Of a stretch of DNA of 64,000 bases, positions 18,432 to 28,623 are shown in pieces. The stretch's first letter is position 1; the number at the start of each line of letters is the position of its first letter. The notes below the pieces were generated by a model, which saw nothing but the letters and a program-made list of their open reading frames with translations, ran no database searches and was not told the origin of the DNA. This stretch comes from Allorhizobium ampelinum S4 (GTDB lineage: Bacteria > Pseudomonadota > Alphaproteobacteria > Rhizobiales > Rhizobiaceae), in assembly GCF_000016285.1 (NCBI RefSeq), contig NC_011989.1, forward strand, positions 2,607,001 through 2,671,000, given 5' to 3'. The position numbers were made by a program, and so were the translations under genes.

Positions 18432-18915
18432 GCCGCACCTTCTAAACCGGGAATGCCCTTGTGACGACGACACGCTGACACCATCGACACACCACAACGC
18501 ACTGACCGGAAATACGCTTCGAATGACACCCGATAGCCCCAGAATGCTTGCGGCACCCTGCCCGAAACTGGTCGGGTTCGTTTCGAATCATCATTTAAAA
18601 TCAGTGTATAGCGGGCACTGCCCCAAACCAGCCCCTCCCCGCCGATTTCACGAGCGTCACTGTGGACAGCGCGTGTATCAACACCCAGGTCCAAGGGCTT
18701 AACTGACTCATGGAATTGCCTTTTTTGAAACAATCCACATGTGGAAAAAAATAGTAAGCAATCATTAACCACAACACCCCGCCGAGGCTGGATTGGCTCC
18801 AGACGCGCAATAAAAAACGGCTGCGCGTGAGCGCAACCGCTGGATAGCGTGATTGATGATTTGCAAGTCTATCTACGGGCAAACAGGCCGAAGCCTGATT
18901 GTTCCGTATATGTGA
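18432..18915. other. 484-bp gap between ybjN and ubiK
   Basis: Apart from the terminator of the minus-strand ubiK gene (18812-18839) I see no gene. The perfect palindrome CCACATGTGG (18735-18744) next to an A-run is the only other feature. Confidence 0.5.
18812..18839 (-). terminator. Terminator of ubiK
   Basis: On the minus strand CGGTTGCGC-TCAC-GCGCAGCCG (one mismatch) is followed by T6. It lies about 75 bp after the ubiK stop. Confidence 0.75.
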
Positions 18916-19191
18916 TCAGTGAGTCGAATCAGGGATCGCAGTCGCGCCAGCTTGCGCTTCCAGCGCTTCGATGCGGGCCTTGAGGGCTTCGTTTTCTTCC
19001 AATGCCTTCAAGGCCATTTCGCGCACCACGTCGAATTCCTCGCGGCGCACGACGTCCAGGCTGTTCAGCCAGCGCTCGGCCTGGGCGTGCAAGGCGGTTT
19101 CCGCTTCCTTGCGCACACCCTGGGCGGCGCCCGCGGCATCGGTCATCAACTTGGCGAATTCATCCATGATACGGCTTGTTCCGGTGCTCAT
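18916..19191 (-). CDS. ubiK: UbiK/BMFP-family accessory factor
   Basis: 91 residues, mostly helical. RIMDEFAKLMTDAAGAAQG is the BMFP family start, and the C-terminal half VVREMALKALEENEALKARIEALEAQ is a coiled coil for trimerisation. UbiK supports ubiquinone biosynthesis under aerobic growth; the family also has membrane-fusogenic activity. ATG 19191 has AAGGA upstream; the longer open frame to 19395 is not supported. Confidence 0.85.
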   Translation of the reverse strand: MSTGTSRIMDEFAKLMTDAAGAAQGVRKEAETALHAQAERWLNSLDVVRREEFDVVREMALKALEENEALKARIEALEAQAGATAIPDSTH

Positions 19192-19522
19192 GATCGTGTT
19201 CCTTACGCTCCACCACAAGGCGCCCGACTGGGGCGCGGCATTCTCTGGAGGTAGGGATTCGAGGCAGGCTATGCAAGAGAAAACGCCCTGGGGATGATCG
19301 GTCTTTGCATTCACCGCCTCAACACAGGGCAGGACGTGCCAAACATCGCTCAAAAGCACCTGACCGCCCTTTGCACAGATCATTCCGGATCTCATGTCTT
19401 TTTTTAAGCTCTCGGTGCAATTTTCACCTTAATCAGAGCGGATCACATCCGTCAGGCAGATTCACCTTGACCAGCGCAAGCCTGCCCGCCATTTTTCGGA
19501 GAAATCGAATGAAAGCATATCC
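19192..19522. other. Divergent intergenic region ubiK-lgt
   Basis: 331 bp with no gene other than the five-codon frame at 19509-19526 described under findings. Promoters for both divergent genes must lie here, but I cannot identify them. Confidence 0.4.
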
Positions 19523-20386
19523 TTGAACACAGTAGCCAGCCTTTTCGCCATTCTGCCCTATCCGCAGATCGACCCGATTGCGCTCAGCATCGGCCCCGTT
19601 GCCATTCGCTGGTATGGACTGGCCTATGTTACGGGCATTCTCATCGGCTGGTGGCTGGCGCGCCGGATGATCGCCAATCTGTCGCTCTGGCCCGGCAACA
19701 CCACGCCGATCACCGAAAAGCACCTGGATGATTTTCTGGTCTGGGCGGCGATCGGCATCGTGCTGGGCGGGCGGATTGGCTACATCCTGTTCTATGATCT
19801 GCAACCAGTGCTGGACAATCCGCTGGTGGCGCTGGAAATCTGGCGCGGCGGCATGTCCTTCCATGGCGGCCTGACTGGCGCGACGCTGGCAATGATCGTC
19901 TTTGCCCGCCGCAACGGTCTGCCCGTGTGGATGCTGTTCGACCTCGTAGCCTGTGTTGCACCCATCGGTCTGTTCTTTGGCCGGATCGCCAATTTCATCA
20001 ACGGCGAATTGTGGGGCCGAGTAAGCGATGTAGCCTGGGCCATGCAATTCCCGACCGGCGGTCCCTTCACTCGCCATCCAAGTCAGCTTTATGAAGCAGC
20101 ACTGGAAGGCCTCGTGCTGTTTGTGCTGCTGCAAGTGCTTGCCCGCCAGTTCCACGCGCTGAAAACCTCAGGCGTTATCAGCGGCGTATTTATCTGCGGC
20201 TATGCGTTGGCGCGTATTTTTGTCGAATTTTTCCGGGAACCAGATGAGCAGCTTGGCTATCTGGTAGGTGGCTGGTTAACCATGGGCATGCTACTCTCGC
20301 TGCCGATGCTGGCGCTGGGACTGTGGGCTATCTGGCGGGCAAGACGTGCCGGGCGCAGCCAAGAGCCGTCAGGACTAAAGGGATGA
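19523..20386 (+). CDS. lgt: Prolipoprotein diacylglyceryl transferase
   Basis: 287 residues, seven membrane segments. Family signatures are IRWYGLAYVTGILIGWW, GGRIGYILFYD and the Lgt signature GRIANFINGELWGR. It transfers diacylglycerol from phosphatidylglycerol to the lipobox cysteine of prolipoproteins. The start is TTG 19523, overlapping the stop of a five-codon frame that has the real Shine-Dalgarno (GGAGA), so coupling is likely. The stop overlaps the ATG of the next gene. Confidence 0.95.
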   Translation: MNTVASLFAILPYPQIDPIALSIGPVAIRWYGLAYVTGILIGWWLARRMIANLSLWPGNTTPITEKHLDDFLVWAAIGIVLGGRIGYILFYDLQPVLDNPLVALEIWRGGMSFHGGLTGATLAMIVFARRNGLPVWMLFDLVACVAPIGLFFGRIANFINGELWGRVSDVAWAMQFPTGGPFTRHPSQLYEAALEGLVLFVLLQVLARQFHALKTSGVISGVFICGYALARIFVEFFREPDEQLGYLVGGWLTMGMLLSLPMLALGLWAIWRARRAGRSQEPSGLKG

Positions 20387-21516
20387 ATCGGGAAACGCTG
20401 ACCATGACCACCACGCTTGGTGACAAGATCAAGGCGCTCATCCGGTTGAACGGTCCGTTGAGCGTCACGGATTACTTTGCTCTCTGCCTGGCCGATCCGG
20501 AATTCGGCTATTACAAGACCCGTGAGCCGTTCGGCACCTCGGGCGATTTCATCACCGGGCCGGAAATCAGCCAGATCTTCGGTGAGATGATCGGGGTTTT
20601 CATTGTCCATGCCTGGCAGCGCCATGGCCTGCCCGCCCCCGTGCGGCTGGCCGAGGTCGGCCCCGGACGCGGCACGATGATGAGCGATATGCTGCGGGTG
20701 ATCGCCCGGCTTGCCCCTGATCTCTACCGGGATTCCACCGTGCATCTGGTGGAAACCAGCGACCGGCTGCGCCAGATCCAGCGCAACAGCCTGGAACCGC
20801 ATATCGAAAAGATTGACTGGCATGACAGCTTTGGCGATGTGCCGGAAGGCTTCGTGCTGGTGGTGGCCAATGAGCTGTTCGACGCCATTCCCATCCGCCA
20901 GTTCGTCAAGCTCGGCCCGCACTACCGCGAACGCATGGTCAGCCTCGGTTTAGACGACGAGCTGATCTTCTCGACCGGGGTTGCGACACTCGATCCGGCA
21001 CTTTTGCCGCCGGGCGCCAGCGCCCAGCCTGATGGCACTGTGTTTGAGTTTTCACCTGCCCGCCGCGCGGTGATGGCGGCCATGTGCGAGCGGCTGAAGG
21101 CCGAAGGCGGGGCGGCACTGATCATCGATTACGGCCATATCTCCACCGGTTTCGGCGATACGCTGCAAGCCTTGCGCGCCCATGATTACGATCCGCCGCT
21201 GGCCAATCCCGGCATTGCCGACCTGACCAGCCATGTCGATTTCGAGGATCTGGCCCGCACCGCCCTTGCCGCCGGGATCACGCCCAGCGGTTGCCTGCGC
21301 CAGGGCGATTTCCTGCTCGGCCTTGGCATCAAGGAACGAGCCGGAATTCTGGGACGCGGCAAGGACGAGGCCACCCAGCTTGAACTGGCCGAGGCCGTCA
21401 ACCGTCTGGCCGGTGCCGGGGTCGGGCGGATGGGCGAATTGTTCAAGGTGCTTGCCCTCTCCAGCCCCACCCTGTCGCTCGCCCCGTTCCGGCCCCTGCC
21501 CCAGACGGATCTTTAG
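20383..21516 (+). CDS. MidA/NDUFAF7-family SAM-dependent methyltransferase
   Basis: About 377 residues. PLSVTDYFALCLADPEFGYY and FGTSGDFITGPEISQIFGE are the family start, EVGPGRGTMMSDMLR is the SAM-binding loop, and VVANELFDAIPIRQF is also conserved. Mitochondrial NDUFAF7 methylates an arginine of complex I; the bacterial substrate is unproven. The first ATG (20383) overlaps the lgt stop; ATG 20404 is an alternative with GGGAAA upstream. Confidence 0.88.
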   Translation: MNRETLTMTTTLGDKIKALIRLNGPLSVTDYFALCLADPEFGYYKTREPFGTSGDFITGPEISQIFGEMIGVFIVHAWQRHGLPAPVRLAEVGPGRGTMMSDMLRVIARLAPDLYRDSTVHLVETSDRLRQIQRNSLEPHIEKIDWHDSFGDVPEGFVLVVANELFDAIPIRQFVKLGPHYRERMVSLGLDDELIFSTGVATLDPALLPPGASAQPDGTVFEFSPARRAVMAAMCERLKAEGGAALIIDYGHISTGFGDTLQALRAHDYDPPLANPGIADLTSHVDFEDLARTALAAGITPSGCLRQGDFLLGLGIKERAGILGRGKDEATQLELAEAVNRLAGAGVGRMGELFKVLALSSPTLSLAPFRPLPQTDL

Positions 21517-21677
21517 CTCAGGCCGAGCTTTGACCCTGGCCGAGCTTTGACCCTGGATTGACAGATTACCGCAGTGATGGTCACATCCGGCCAAATCGCC
21601 GGATCTGACCACGCTGCGGGCAAAATCCTGGACATAATGCCGATTGATTCGGATTAAGACATGCGAAAGGGACACCG

Positions 21678-22508
21678 ATGCCGTCCTCGACACACGATGT
21701 GGCCCACCTTCAGTCCGAAAACAAACCATCCCCCTTGCAGAGCACCCTTCTGGCTCCCTGCGGATCGGCCGGAGTCGTTCACGGCTTTTTCACCCGGCAT
21801 GGCGGCGTCTCCACCGGCATTTACGCCGGGCTGAATATCGGGCTCGGATCAAATGACAATCCGGCGTATGTGCATGAAAACCGCGCCCGCGTCGCTGGCT
21901 GGTTTGGCCGGAAAGAGGCGGATCTTGTCACAGTTCATCAGGTCCATTCTCCTAATGTGGTGACGGTGACGGCACCTTTCGGTTCCGAACGGCCACAGGC
22001 GGATGCCATGGTCACAAATCAAACCGGCCTCATTCTGGGCGCGCTTGCTGCCGATTGCGGACCGATTCTGTTTGCCGATCCGGTCAACCGTGTCATCGGG
22101 GCTGCCCATGCCGGATGGAAGGGCGCGCTGACCGGCGTGCTGGAAAATACCATCGAGGCAATGATCGCGCTTGGCGCTGCCCGCGCCAGCATCGTCGCCA
22201 CGCTTGGCCCGTCGATCAGCGCCAAAGCCTATGAGGTCGGCCCGGAATTCGTTGAACGGTTTCTGGCCCATGATCCGGCCTATCAACGGTTCTTCACGCC
22301 TTCGACCAAACCCGGTCATTCAATGTTCGACCTGCCGGGACTGACCGTGAAGCGGCTGACGGATGCCGGGATTGCCGCCGACATGCTCGGCCTCTGCACC
22401 TATGGCGACCCGGATCATTTCTTCTCCTATCGCCGCACCACCCACGCCAGCGAGCCGGACTACGGCCGCCAGATTTCCGCCATCATGCTTCAGGGGCCTC
22501 GTGTATGA
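21678..22508 (+). CDS. pgeF: Peptidoglycan editing factor PgeF (YfiH/laccase domain)
   Basis: 276 residues of the multicopper-oxidoreductase-like YfiH family. Metal-ligand motifs are HQVHSPNVV, ADCGPILFAD and HAGWKGALTGV, ending with CTYGDPDHFFSYRR. PgeF hydrolyses peptidoglycan precursors wrongly containing L-Ser; it was formerly called polyphenol oxidase. The start has GAAAGGGAC upstream. It overlaps the next gene by 4 bp (ATGA). Confidence 0.92.
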   Translation: MPSSTHDVAHLQSENKPSPLQSTLLAPCGSAGVVHGFFTRHGGVSTGIYAGLNIGLGSNDNPAYVHENRARVAGWFGRKEADLVTVHQVHSPNVVTVTAPFGSERPQADAMVTNQTGLILGALAADCGPILFADPVNRVIGAAHAGWKGALTGVLENTIEAMIALGAARASIVATLGPSISAKAYEVGPEFVERFLAHDPAYQRFFTPSTKPGHSMFDLPGLTVKRLTDAGIAADMLGLCTYGDPDHFFSYRRTTHASEPDYGRQISAIMLQGPRV

Positions 22509-23659
22509 CATTGCATTTTTCAACTGCCGAATACGCCGCCCGGCTGGACCGCCTGACTGACAGGATGCGCGAACAGAAGCTGGATGCCATGCTACTGTTT
22601 GCCCAGGAAAGCATGTATTGGCTGACCGGCTATGACACGTTTGGCTATTGCTTCTTCCAGACACTGGTGGTGAAGGCCGATGGCTCGATGACGCTTCTGA
22701 CCCGTTCGGCGGATCTGCGCCAGGCCCGCCAGACCTCAACCATCGATAATATCCTGATCTGGGTTGACCGTACCAACGCCGATCCGACCAGCGACCTGAA
22801 GGATCTGCTCAACGATCTCGACCTGCTCGGCTGCCGTCTTGGCATCGAATACGACACCCATGGCATGACCGGACGGGTCGCTCGGCTGCTGGACAATCAA
22901 TTGCTGAGCTTCGGTGAATTGATCGACGCCTCGATGCTGGTCAGCGAATTGCGGCTGATCAAGAGCCCAGAGGAAATCGCTTATGTCGAAAAGGCCGCCA
23001 GCCTTGCCGATGACGCGCTGGATGCCGCCCTCCCGCTGATTTCAGCCGGGGGCGATGAAGCTGCCATTCTCGCTGCCATGCAGGGTGCGGTCTTTGCAGG
23101 TGGCGGTGATTATCCGGCTAATGAATTCATTATCGGCTCCGGCCAGGATGCGCTGCTGTGCCGCTACAAGGCAGGCCGCCGGACGCTGTCGGCCAATGAC
23201 CAGCTGACACTGGAATGGGCCGGTGCTTCGGCCCATTACCATGCCGCGATGATGCGCACCGTGCTGGTCGGCGAACCATCGCCTCGCCACCGCGAGCTTT
23301 ATGCCGCCTGCCGGGAGGCGATCCAGGAAATCGAAACCGTGCTGCGGCCCGGCCATACATTCGGCGACGTGTTCGAGACCCATGCCAGAGTGCTGGACGA
23401 ACGAGGCCTGACCCGCCACCGGCTAAATGCCTGCGGTTATTCACTGGGCGCCCGCTTCTCCCCGTCGTGGATGGAGCACCAGATGTTCCATATCGGCAAT
23501 CCGCAGGAGATCCTGCCCAATATGTCGCTGTTCATCCACATGATCATCATGGATTCCGAACGCGAGACCGCGATGACGCTCGGCCACACTTATCTCACCA
23601 CCGAAGGCGCGCCACGCGCGCTGTCGCGTCATCCGCTGGATCTGATCGTCAAGGCGTGA
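22505..23659 (+). CDS. M24-fold hydrolase, Xaa-Pro peptidase/creatinase-like, metal ligands absent
   Basis: 384 residues: a creatinase-type N-terminal domain (AARLDRLTDRMREQKLDAML, then SMYWLTGYDTFGY) and a pita-bread C-terminal domain from ~165. The five M24 metal ligands (D, D, H, E, E) look replaced: LTLEWAG and HAAMMRT at the aspartate sites, CGYSLG at the histidine site. The nearest precedents are ectoine hydrolase (DoeA/EutD) and creatinase, which hydrolyse C-N bonds without the dinuclear centre. The substrate is unknown. It is translationally coupled to pgeF. Confidence 0.85.
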   Translation: MTLHFSTAEYAARLDRLTDRMREQKLDAMLLFAQESMYWLTGYDTFGYCFFQTLVVKADGSMTLLTRSADLRQARQTSTIDNILIWVDRTNADPTSDLKDLLNDLDLLGCRLGIEYDTHGMTGRVARLLDNQLLSFGELIDASMLVSELRLIKSPEEIAYVEKAASLADDALDAALPLISAGGDEAAILAAMQGAVFAGGGDYPANEFIIGSGQDALLCRYKAGRRTLSANDQLTLEWAGASAHYHAAMMRTVLVGEPSPRHRELYAACREAIQEIETVLRPGHTFGDVFETHARVLDERGLTRHRLNACGYSLGARFSPSWMEHQMFHIGNPQEILPNMSLFIHMIIMDSERETAMTLGHTYLTTEGAPRALSRHPLDLIVKA

Positions 23660-23799
23660 GCATCTTCGATGCCCTGACATCAAAGATGCAATTCTGTCGA
23701 TAAAAGGCGACATATAGGTCGCGTTTGAAGCAAAATTTAACGTTTTAGGAAGATAATCGCGGGATTCTCATACGAACGCAGCCGTTAAGGAGGCAGCCA

Positions 23800-24732
23800 A
23801 TGAGACGTCCCGCTTCCAGCATTGGCTCCGCGCTCGTTCTGGCCCTTGGTGGTCTGGCCTGCGCTGGCTTGGCCAGTACGGGTCTGGCCGGTTGCAGCGT
23901 CTCCGACACGCTGACGCCACCCGTCGATGTCGGCACCAGCGGCTCGATCAGCAAGCCGCTGACCGGTGAAGACATGCAGACGGCCATGCGCCAGAATGAG
24001 GATGTCCCTCGCCGCCCGCATCGCACGATGCGTGAGCAAGCACCGGAACAGGCCTACTCCCCCTATCCGCAGTCGGAAAGCCAGTCCCAGCCACAAAATT
24101 CGCTGGAAGCCCAGGCGCAAGCCCTGCAAAACGGCTATAATCCTGTTGCCTCTGAGCCTCTGGACGGGCAGCCCCGCCGCCAGCAAAGCTGGCAGCAGCC
24201 CGAACGGCAACAGAACCGGATGCACGAGCAGGCCGGGTCATCGGTAAGCCAATCGGAGCCTGAGGAACAGACCGCTCTCGCGTCGCAAACCGATGAGGAG
24301 GCCGCCGCCACCGCCTCGCCCGCACCCTCACAGCAAGCCTCGCTTGCACCGGCTGGCGATGCCGGACCGGACTCGATCCGGTTCCTGCCAATCATCGGCG
24401 CGCCAGTTGAGGCCGTGACCCCGCTATCGCGCCAGTTGGGGGCCGAGGCCCGCGCCAAGGGCCTGATGATGCGCAGCTCCAGCGGCGAACAGGCCCGCCA
24501 TATCCTCAAAGGCTATTTCTCCGCCTATGGCGAAGGCGGCAAGATTACCGTCGTCTATGTCTGGGATATTCTCGACGCCAGCGGCAACCGCCTGCACCGC
24601 ATCCAGGGCCAGCAAACCGTACCAGGTAAAGCCCAAGACCCCTGGGCCGCCGTCCCCGCCTCCGTCATGCAGATCATCGCCAATAAGACGCTTGAGGAAT
24701 ATGTTGACTGGCGGGCGAAAAATACGGGGTGA
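23800..24732 (+). CDS. Lipoprotein with disordered linker
   Basis: 310 residues. A signal peptide ends in the lipobox LAGC with C32 as the lipidated residue. Residues ~40-190 are Gln/Ser/Pro/Glu-rich low complexity. The C-terminal ~110 residues (from SIRFLPIIGAPVEAV to EEYVDWRAK) form a conserved-looking domain with DILDASGNRLHRIQGQQ. No known function. TAAGGAGG before ATG is an excellent ribosome-binding site. It lies in the lgt neighbourhood whose product would modify it. Confidence 0.83.
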   Translation: MRRPASSIGSALVLALGGLACAGLASTGLAGCSVSDTLTPPVDVGTSGSISKPLTGEDMQTAMRQNEDVPRRPHRTMREQAPEQAYSPYPQSESQSQPQNSLEAQAQALQNGYNPVASEPLDGQPRRQQSWQQPERQQNRMHEQAGSSVSQSEPEEQTALASQTDEEAAATASPAPSQQASLAPAGDAGPDSIRFLPIIGAPVEAVTPLSRQLGAEARAKGLMMRSSSGEQARHILKGYFSAYGEGGKITVVYVWDILDASGNRLHRIQGQQTVPGKAQDPWAAVPASVMQIIANKTLEEYVDWRAKNTG

Positions 24733-25114
24733 CGGTGGAAACAGGCGGGTTAATTTGGTGGGAAGTGAGACCATGGAGTGGAGATGGCCGGGTTTAGGCT
24801 TTTGGTGCGTTCCAGCCGTGACTATTATTGGTTCAAATTAGACATATTTGGTCCACAGCGCGAGATGGATGCCCACTGGGATAGCGACCGAATTCGGAAC
24901 CGTTGTAAGAAAAACAATAGAAAAAATTTTATTATTACATTTCAATTGCTTGTTGACAATTTCAATTAAATTTGCTACCAAATTATTAAGACTGAGCTTG
25001 GCACTAATCTTTCCGTCCAACCTCTTCTGCCTTGTATGGGCGTGTCCATTCATTCAAGACCTCTGCAAAGATCTGTCAATTACAATAATAATCGACCTTC
25101 TCAAGGAGCTGCGA

Positions 25115-25348
25115 ATGAATAAGTACGTAAAATTTGGTGTTTTCCTACTCACGGCACTGCGGGCGTCTTGAGAACAACGAGTGGGCACGCCTCTATCATC
25201 AAGGTCGCGGTCGGAAAGAGCTGGAGATGCCGTAAGGCGGGTCACTCCCGCCACCCGCACCAATACATAGCCTCGGCATTTCGTCACCCTCGGGCTTGTC
25301 CCGAGGGTCTGCTGTCGCTCAATAAGCCATTGACGTTGCTGAATTAAA
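25115..25348 (+). pseudogene. Possible frameshifted small exported protein
   Basis: ATG 25115 has an ideal AAGGAG 6 bp upstream. The first codons, MNKYVKFGVFLLTAL, look like a signal peptide but stop at 25171 after 18 residues. Reading one base over from about 25160 continues without a stop to a TAA near 25346 as AGVLRTTSGHASIIKVAVGK and on, plausibly completing a signal peptide ending in GHA. A one-base deletion would explain this. The downstream half overlaps repeats, so this is tentative. Confidence 0.3.
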
Positions 25349-25390
25349 TTAATGTGCTTAGATGCTCGGCACAAGGCCGAGCATGACGTC
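25232..25390. repeat. Cluster of palindromic repeats
   Basis: GGCGGGTCACTCCCGCC, CCCTCGGGCTTGTCCCGAGGG and GATGCTCGGCACAAGGCCGAGCAT are successive stem-loops. The last is close to the perfect palindrome at 51728-51768 (GATGCTCGGC-N5-GCCGAGCATC), so the family is dispersed in this genome. Confidence 0.65.
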
Positions 25391-25800
25391 GAGGATAAAC
25401 GCAGGCGTTGTCAGCAGTCTGAACCATTTTCAATGATCTTTTGTGTTAATCATCGTGTGCAACAGCGGCTGCCGAGCTTGGCGGGCAACATTGGTCAAAG
25501 CTTCAGCGGTGATCCTAGCAAACGTCCATCAATAGCCCATTTCACCATGTCCATCAAATCCGCTCTTTTGCGCTCCCAATCCCGGTACATCTGGACCACC
25601 ACTTGCAGGAAAATCACTTCGTTTACGAATTTCCGTGAGAACTGTCGCAAACCACTTGCATTCAGGGGCAAGGGCGCTAAAAAGCCCGCATTGCAGCGCC
25701 GCGCATGAAACAAGTGTGCTGGGGTCGGTTGTAACAGTTTTAATCCGGTGTGTGATGCCCAAGCGGGGTCGCGCATCGGGATGCAAACAGGCGGGCACAA

Positions 25801-26733
<933 letters not shown>

Positions 26734-26762
26734 TCGTCGCGACACGACTGCATTTCCATTCA

Positions 26763-26801
26763 GAAATGTGAAAAACAAAAAATAGAGCGTTTTCACATTT
26801 C
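26763..26801. repeat. Palindromic repeat downstream of prs
   Basis: GAAATGTGAAAA (26763-26774) is the exact inverse of 26790-26801. AGAGCG (26784-26789) also pairs with CGCTCT further on (to ~26822). This looks like a rhizobial intergenic palindrome and may end the prs transcript. The rest of the 313-bp gap to 27046 shows nothing clear. Confidence 0.65.
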
Positions 26802-27046
26802 GATGACAAACGGAAGCGCTCTGCGCGTTTTGCGATCGCGCCTTATTTCCTTCGGTGTGTGAAGGACAGCTTTTTCACGTCGATGCATAGCTTTTCGGTC
26901 GAGCGGGAATTGAGCATCGAGTCTATGTGACATTCTACACAAAACACCTAGGATCAAAACAGAATGGTTGCAGGCCGCTATTCCATTGATGAAAGGTTGA
27001 GCTTCGGATACCCTTCTATTTGCATTGAAAAAATGGCTCGGACACC

Positions 27047-27937
27047 ATGACCTGCACGCAAGCTCAAGACGATATTCCTGTACAGCAACCGAAGCACCAG
27101 GCCATGCCTTTCACATCCGGCGCCATGCTATCCCATCCGCGGATTCATCCGATCATCCGCCTGCAGGCGGAGGCCTTTCTGAAACGGTTCGAGGAGCACC
27201 CTCAGATCGCCAGGGTTTTTGCCAGTCACCAGCGCTGGCTTCTCGGACAGATTGCCCTGATGCAATATTTTGAGGCGGGCCAGATCCTGCCTGCCCGCTA
27301 TTTCGACTTTGTCGAAGCCACTGGCGTGGCCAGCCGCAATACGGCGGATGCATTTCTGAAGGAAATGGAAACCTACGGCATCGCCCGCGAAACAACCACC
27401 ACCGACCGGCGCAGCAGACCGCTTGTGCCGAGCGAGGCCAGTCTCGGCAGTGCGGCGGGCTGGATGGAAATCCATCTGCGAAGTCTGGACGGGTTTGACG
27501 ATGGCGCACGGCTGCAAAACTTCGAGGCCAATGGCCGGGACATGAGCAAGCTGCATCCGCTTGTCGCCTCCGCCTTCATGCAGACCCCTGAACTGCGCGA
27601 GCAGCCGAAGATTTTTGATCCCTTCGTCTGGTTGAACAACGGCAATATCATCATCGACTGGCTGATGGCCAAGAGCCAGGACACCGAGGCCGACGCTGAG
27701 CAGATTTTAATCGGCACCGTATCGATCCAGACCATGGCCGAGACATTCCACCTGTCTCGCTCACACCTCACCCGCAAACTGCTGGATGCAGCAAACGTCG
27801 GGACCATCGGCTGGAAAGGACGGCGCGGGCGCTCGGAACTCTGGGTTTCCAACCAATTCCGGCGAGAATATGAAAGGGCGCAAACCGTGAAGCTCGAGAT
27901 TATCGACGCCGCCTGCGCCAAATGCGGCTTGCTATAG
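27047..27937 (+). CDS. Putative winged-helix DNA-binding protein
   Basis: 296 residues, no family recognised with certainty. The C-terminal part TVSIQTMAETFHLSRSHLTRKLLDAA reads as an HTH, and residues ~75-110 (FDFVEATGVASRNTADAFLKEM) as a second one, suggesting a two-HTH regulator. No membrane segments. ATG 27047 is the first in frame; ATG 27104 is an alternative. It stands alone upstream of the convergent DUF779 gene. Confidence 0.65.
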   Translation: MTCTQAQDDIPVQQPKHQAMPFTSGAMLSHPRIHPIIRLQAEAFLKRFEEHPQIARVFASHQRWLLGQIALMQYFEAGQILPARYFDFVEATGVASRNTADAFLKEMETYGIARETTTTDRRSRPLVPSEASLGSAAGWMEIHLRSLDGFDDGARLQNFEANGRDMSKLHPLVASAFMQTPELREQPKIFDPFVWLNNGNIIIDWLMAKSQDTEADAEQILIGTVSIQTMAETFHLSRSHLTRKLLDAANVGTIGWKGRRGRSELWVSNQFRREYERAQTVKLEIIDAACAKCGLL

Positions 27938-27963
27938 AGCGAGATGTCAACGCTTCGGCTAAA

Positions 27964-28341
27964 TTATGAGCGGGCAGGCAAGGCGCAGACCTCACCCCCA
28001 AACAGCTTAGAGCGGGTCAGAAAGCGTTTTTCGCGGCCATTATCCAGTGAAAACATGCCCCCTCGCCCCGGAACGACATCGATAATCAACTGGGTGTGTT
28101 TCCAGACTTCATACTGGCTCTGATGGATATAGAAGGGCACGCCATCAATCTCGCCCAGCTTCACATCGGTGTCCCCGACGATATAATCATCGACAGGATA
28201 ACACATCGGCGATGACCCATCGCAACAGCCCCCGGACTGATGAAACAGGATCTGCGGGTGATCCCGGCGGATCTCGCCGATCAAATCGATGGCCGCCGCT
28301 GTCGCGACGACCCTTGGTTCACCATCCAAAATCGTGTCCAT
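27964..28341 (-). CDS. DUF779 protein of aldehyde dehydrogenase locus
   Basis: 125 residues. SGGCCDGSSPMCYP carries three cysteines likely to bind metal or a cofactor, and SQYEVWKHTQLIIDVVPGRGGMFSL is the family core. DUF779 genes are regularly found beside ExaC/AldB-type aldehyde dehydrogenases, as here (282 bp upstream, same strand). The role is unknown, perhaps an accessory to the dehydrogenase. Confidence 0.88.
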   Translation of the reverse strand: MDTILDGEPRVVATAAAIDLIGEIRRDHPQILFHQSGGCCDGSSPMCYPVDDYIVGDTDVKLGEIDGVPFYIHQSQYEVWKHTQLIIDVVPGRGGMFSLDNGREKRFLTRSKLFGGEVCALPARS

Positions 28342-28410
28342 AACTGCCTCGTTTCAAAGTGAAAGAAGTCCGTCTTGGCTTCGCCCCCCCCTCTTGCCTC
28401 TGCCGCCACT

Positions 28411-28600
28411 TTCTCCCCGCTGGGGAGAAGAATGCAAGAATCGCAAACCTTCGCGAATCCCATAAAACCAAGAACTCGACGGCTAAACCCGATTGGAAAT
28501 TCGCCCCACTGTGGTGAAAATGGCTTCCGGCGAGAACCAGCGCGGAGCGTACATTTAGTACGTGAGCACTGGAAGCGCAGGCGGAAGACATTTGCAGCCC
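28411..28600. repeat. Intergenic repeat sequence between DUF779 and aldehyde dehydrogenase genes
   Basis: TTCTCCCC-GCT-GGGGAGAA (28411-28429) is a perfect hairpin, and GCGTACATTTAGTACGTG (around 28547) is a second palindrome inside text of the kind repeated in rhizobial genomes. No gene is present. Confidence 0.4.
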
Positions 28601-28623
28601 AGCGGGGCGGATTTACAACGGGT

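Larger units (their letters stand above)
24733..25800. other. 1.07-kb gene-poor gap with AT-rich segment and repeats
   Basis: 24830-25130 is much richer in A and T than its surroundings and holds TTGACA (24953-24958) as a good -35 box. 25115-25171 is a short frame that may be a broken gene. 25230-25390 holds palindromic repeats. From 25400 to the prs start I see nothing I can support; open frames there lack a ribosome-binding site and rhizobial codon pattern. Confidence 0.6.

Noticed and set aside
18730..18750. Possible DnaA box or origin near TCCACATGTGG
   Set aside because: Only a poor match to TTATCCACA, a single site, and no origin-type neighbours.
18601..18882. 93-codon minus-strand frame between ybjN and ubiK
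   Set aside because: Runs across the ubiK terminator and has no ribosome-binding site.
25352..25708. 118-codon frame before prs
   Set aside because: Starts inside a repeat, no ribosome-binding site, atypical composition.
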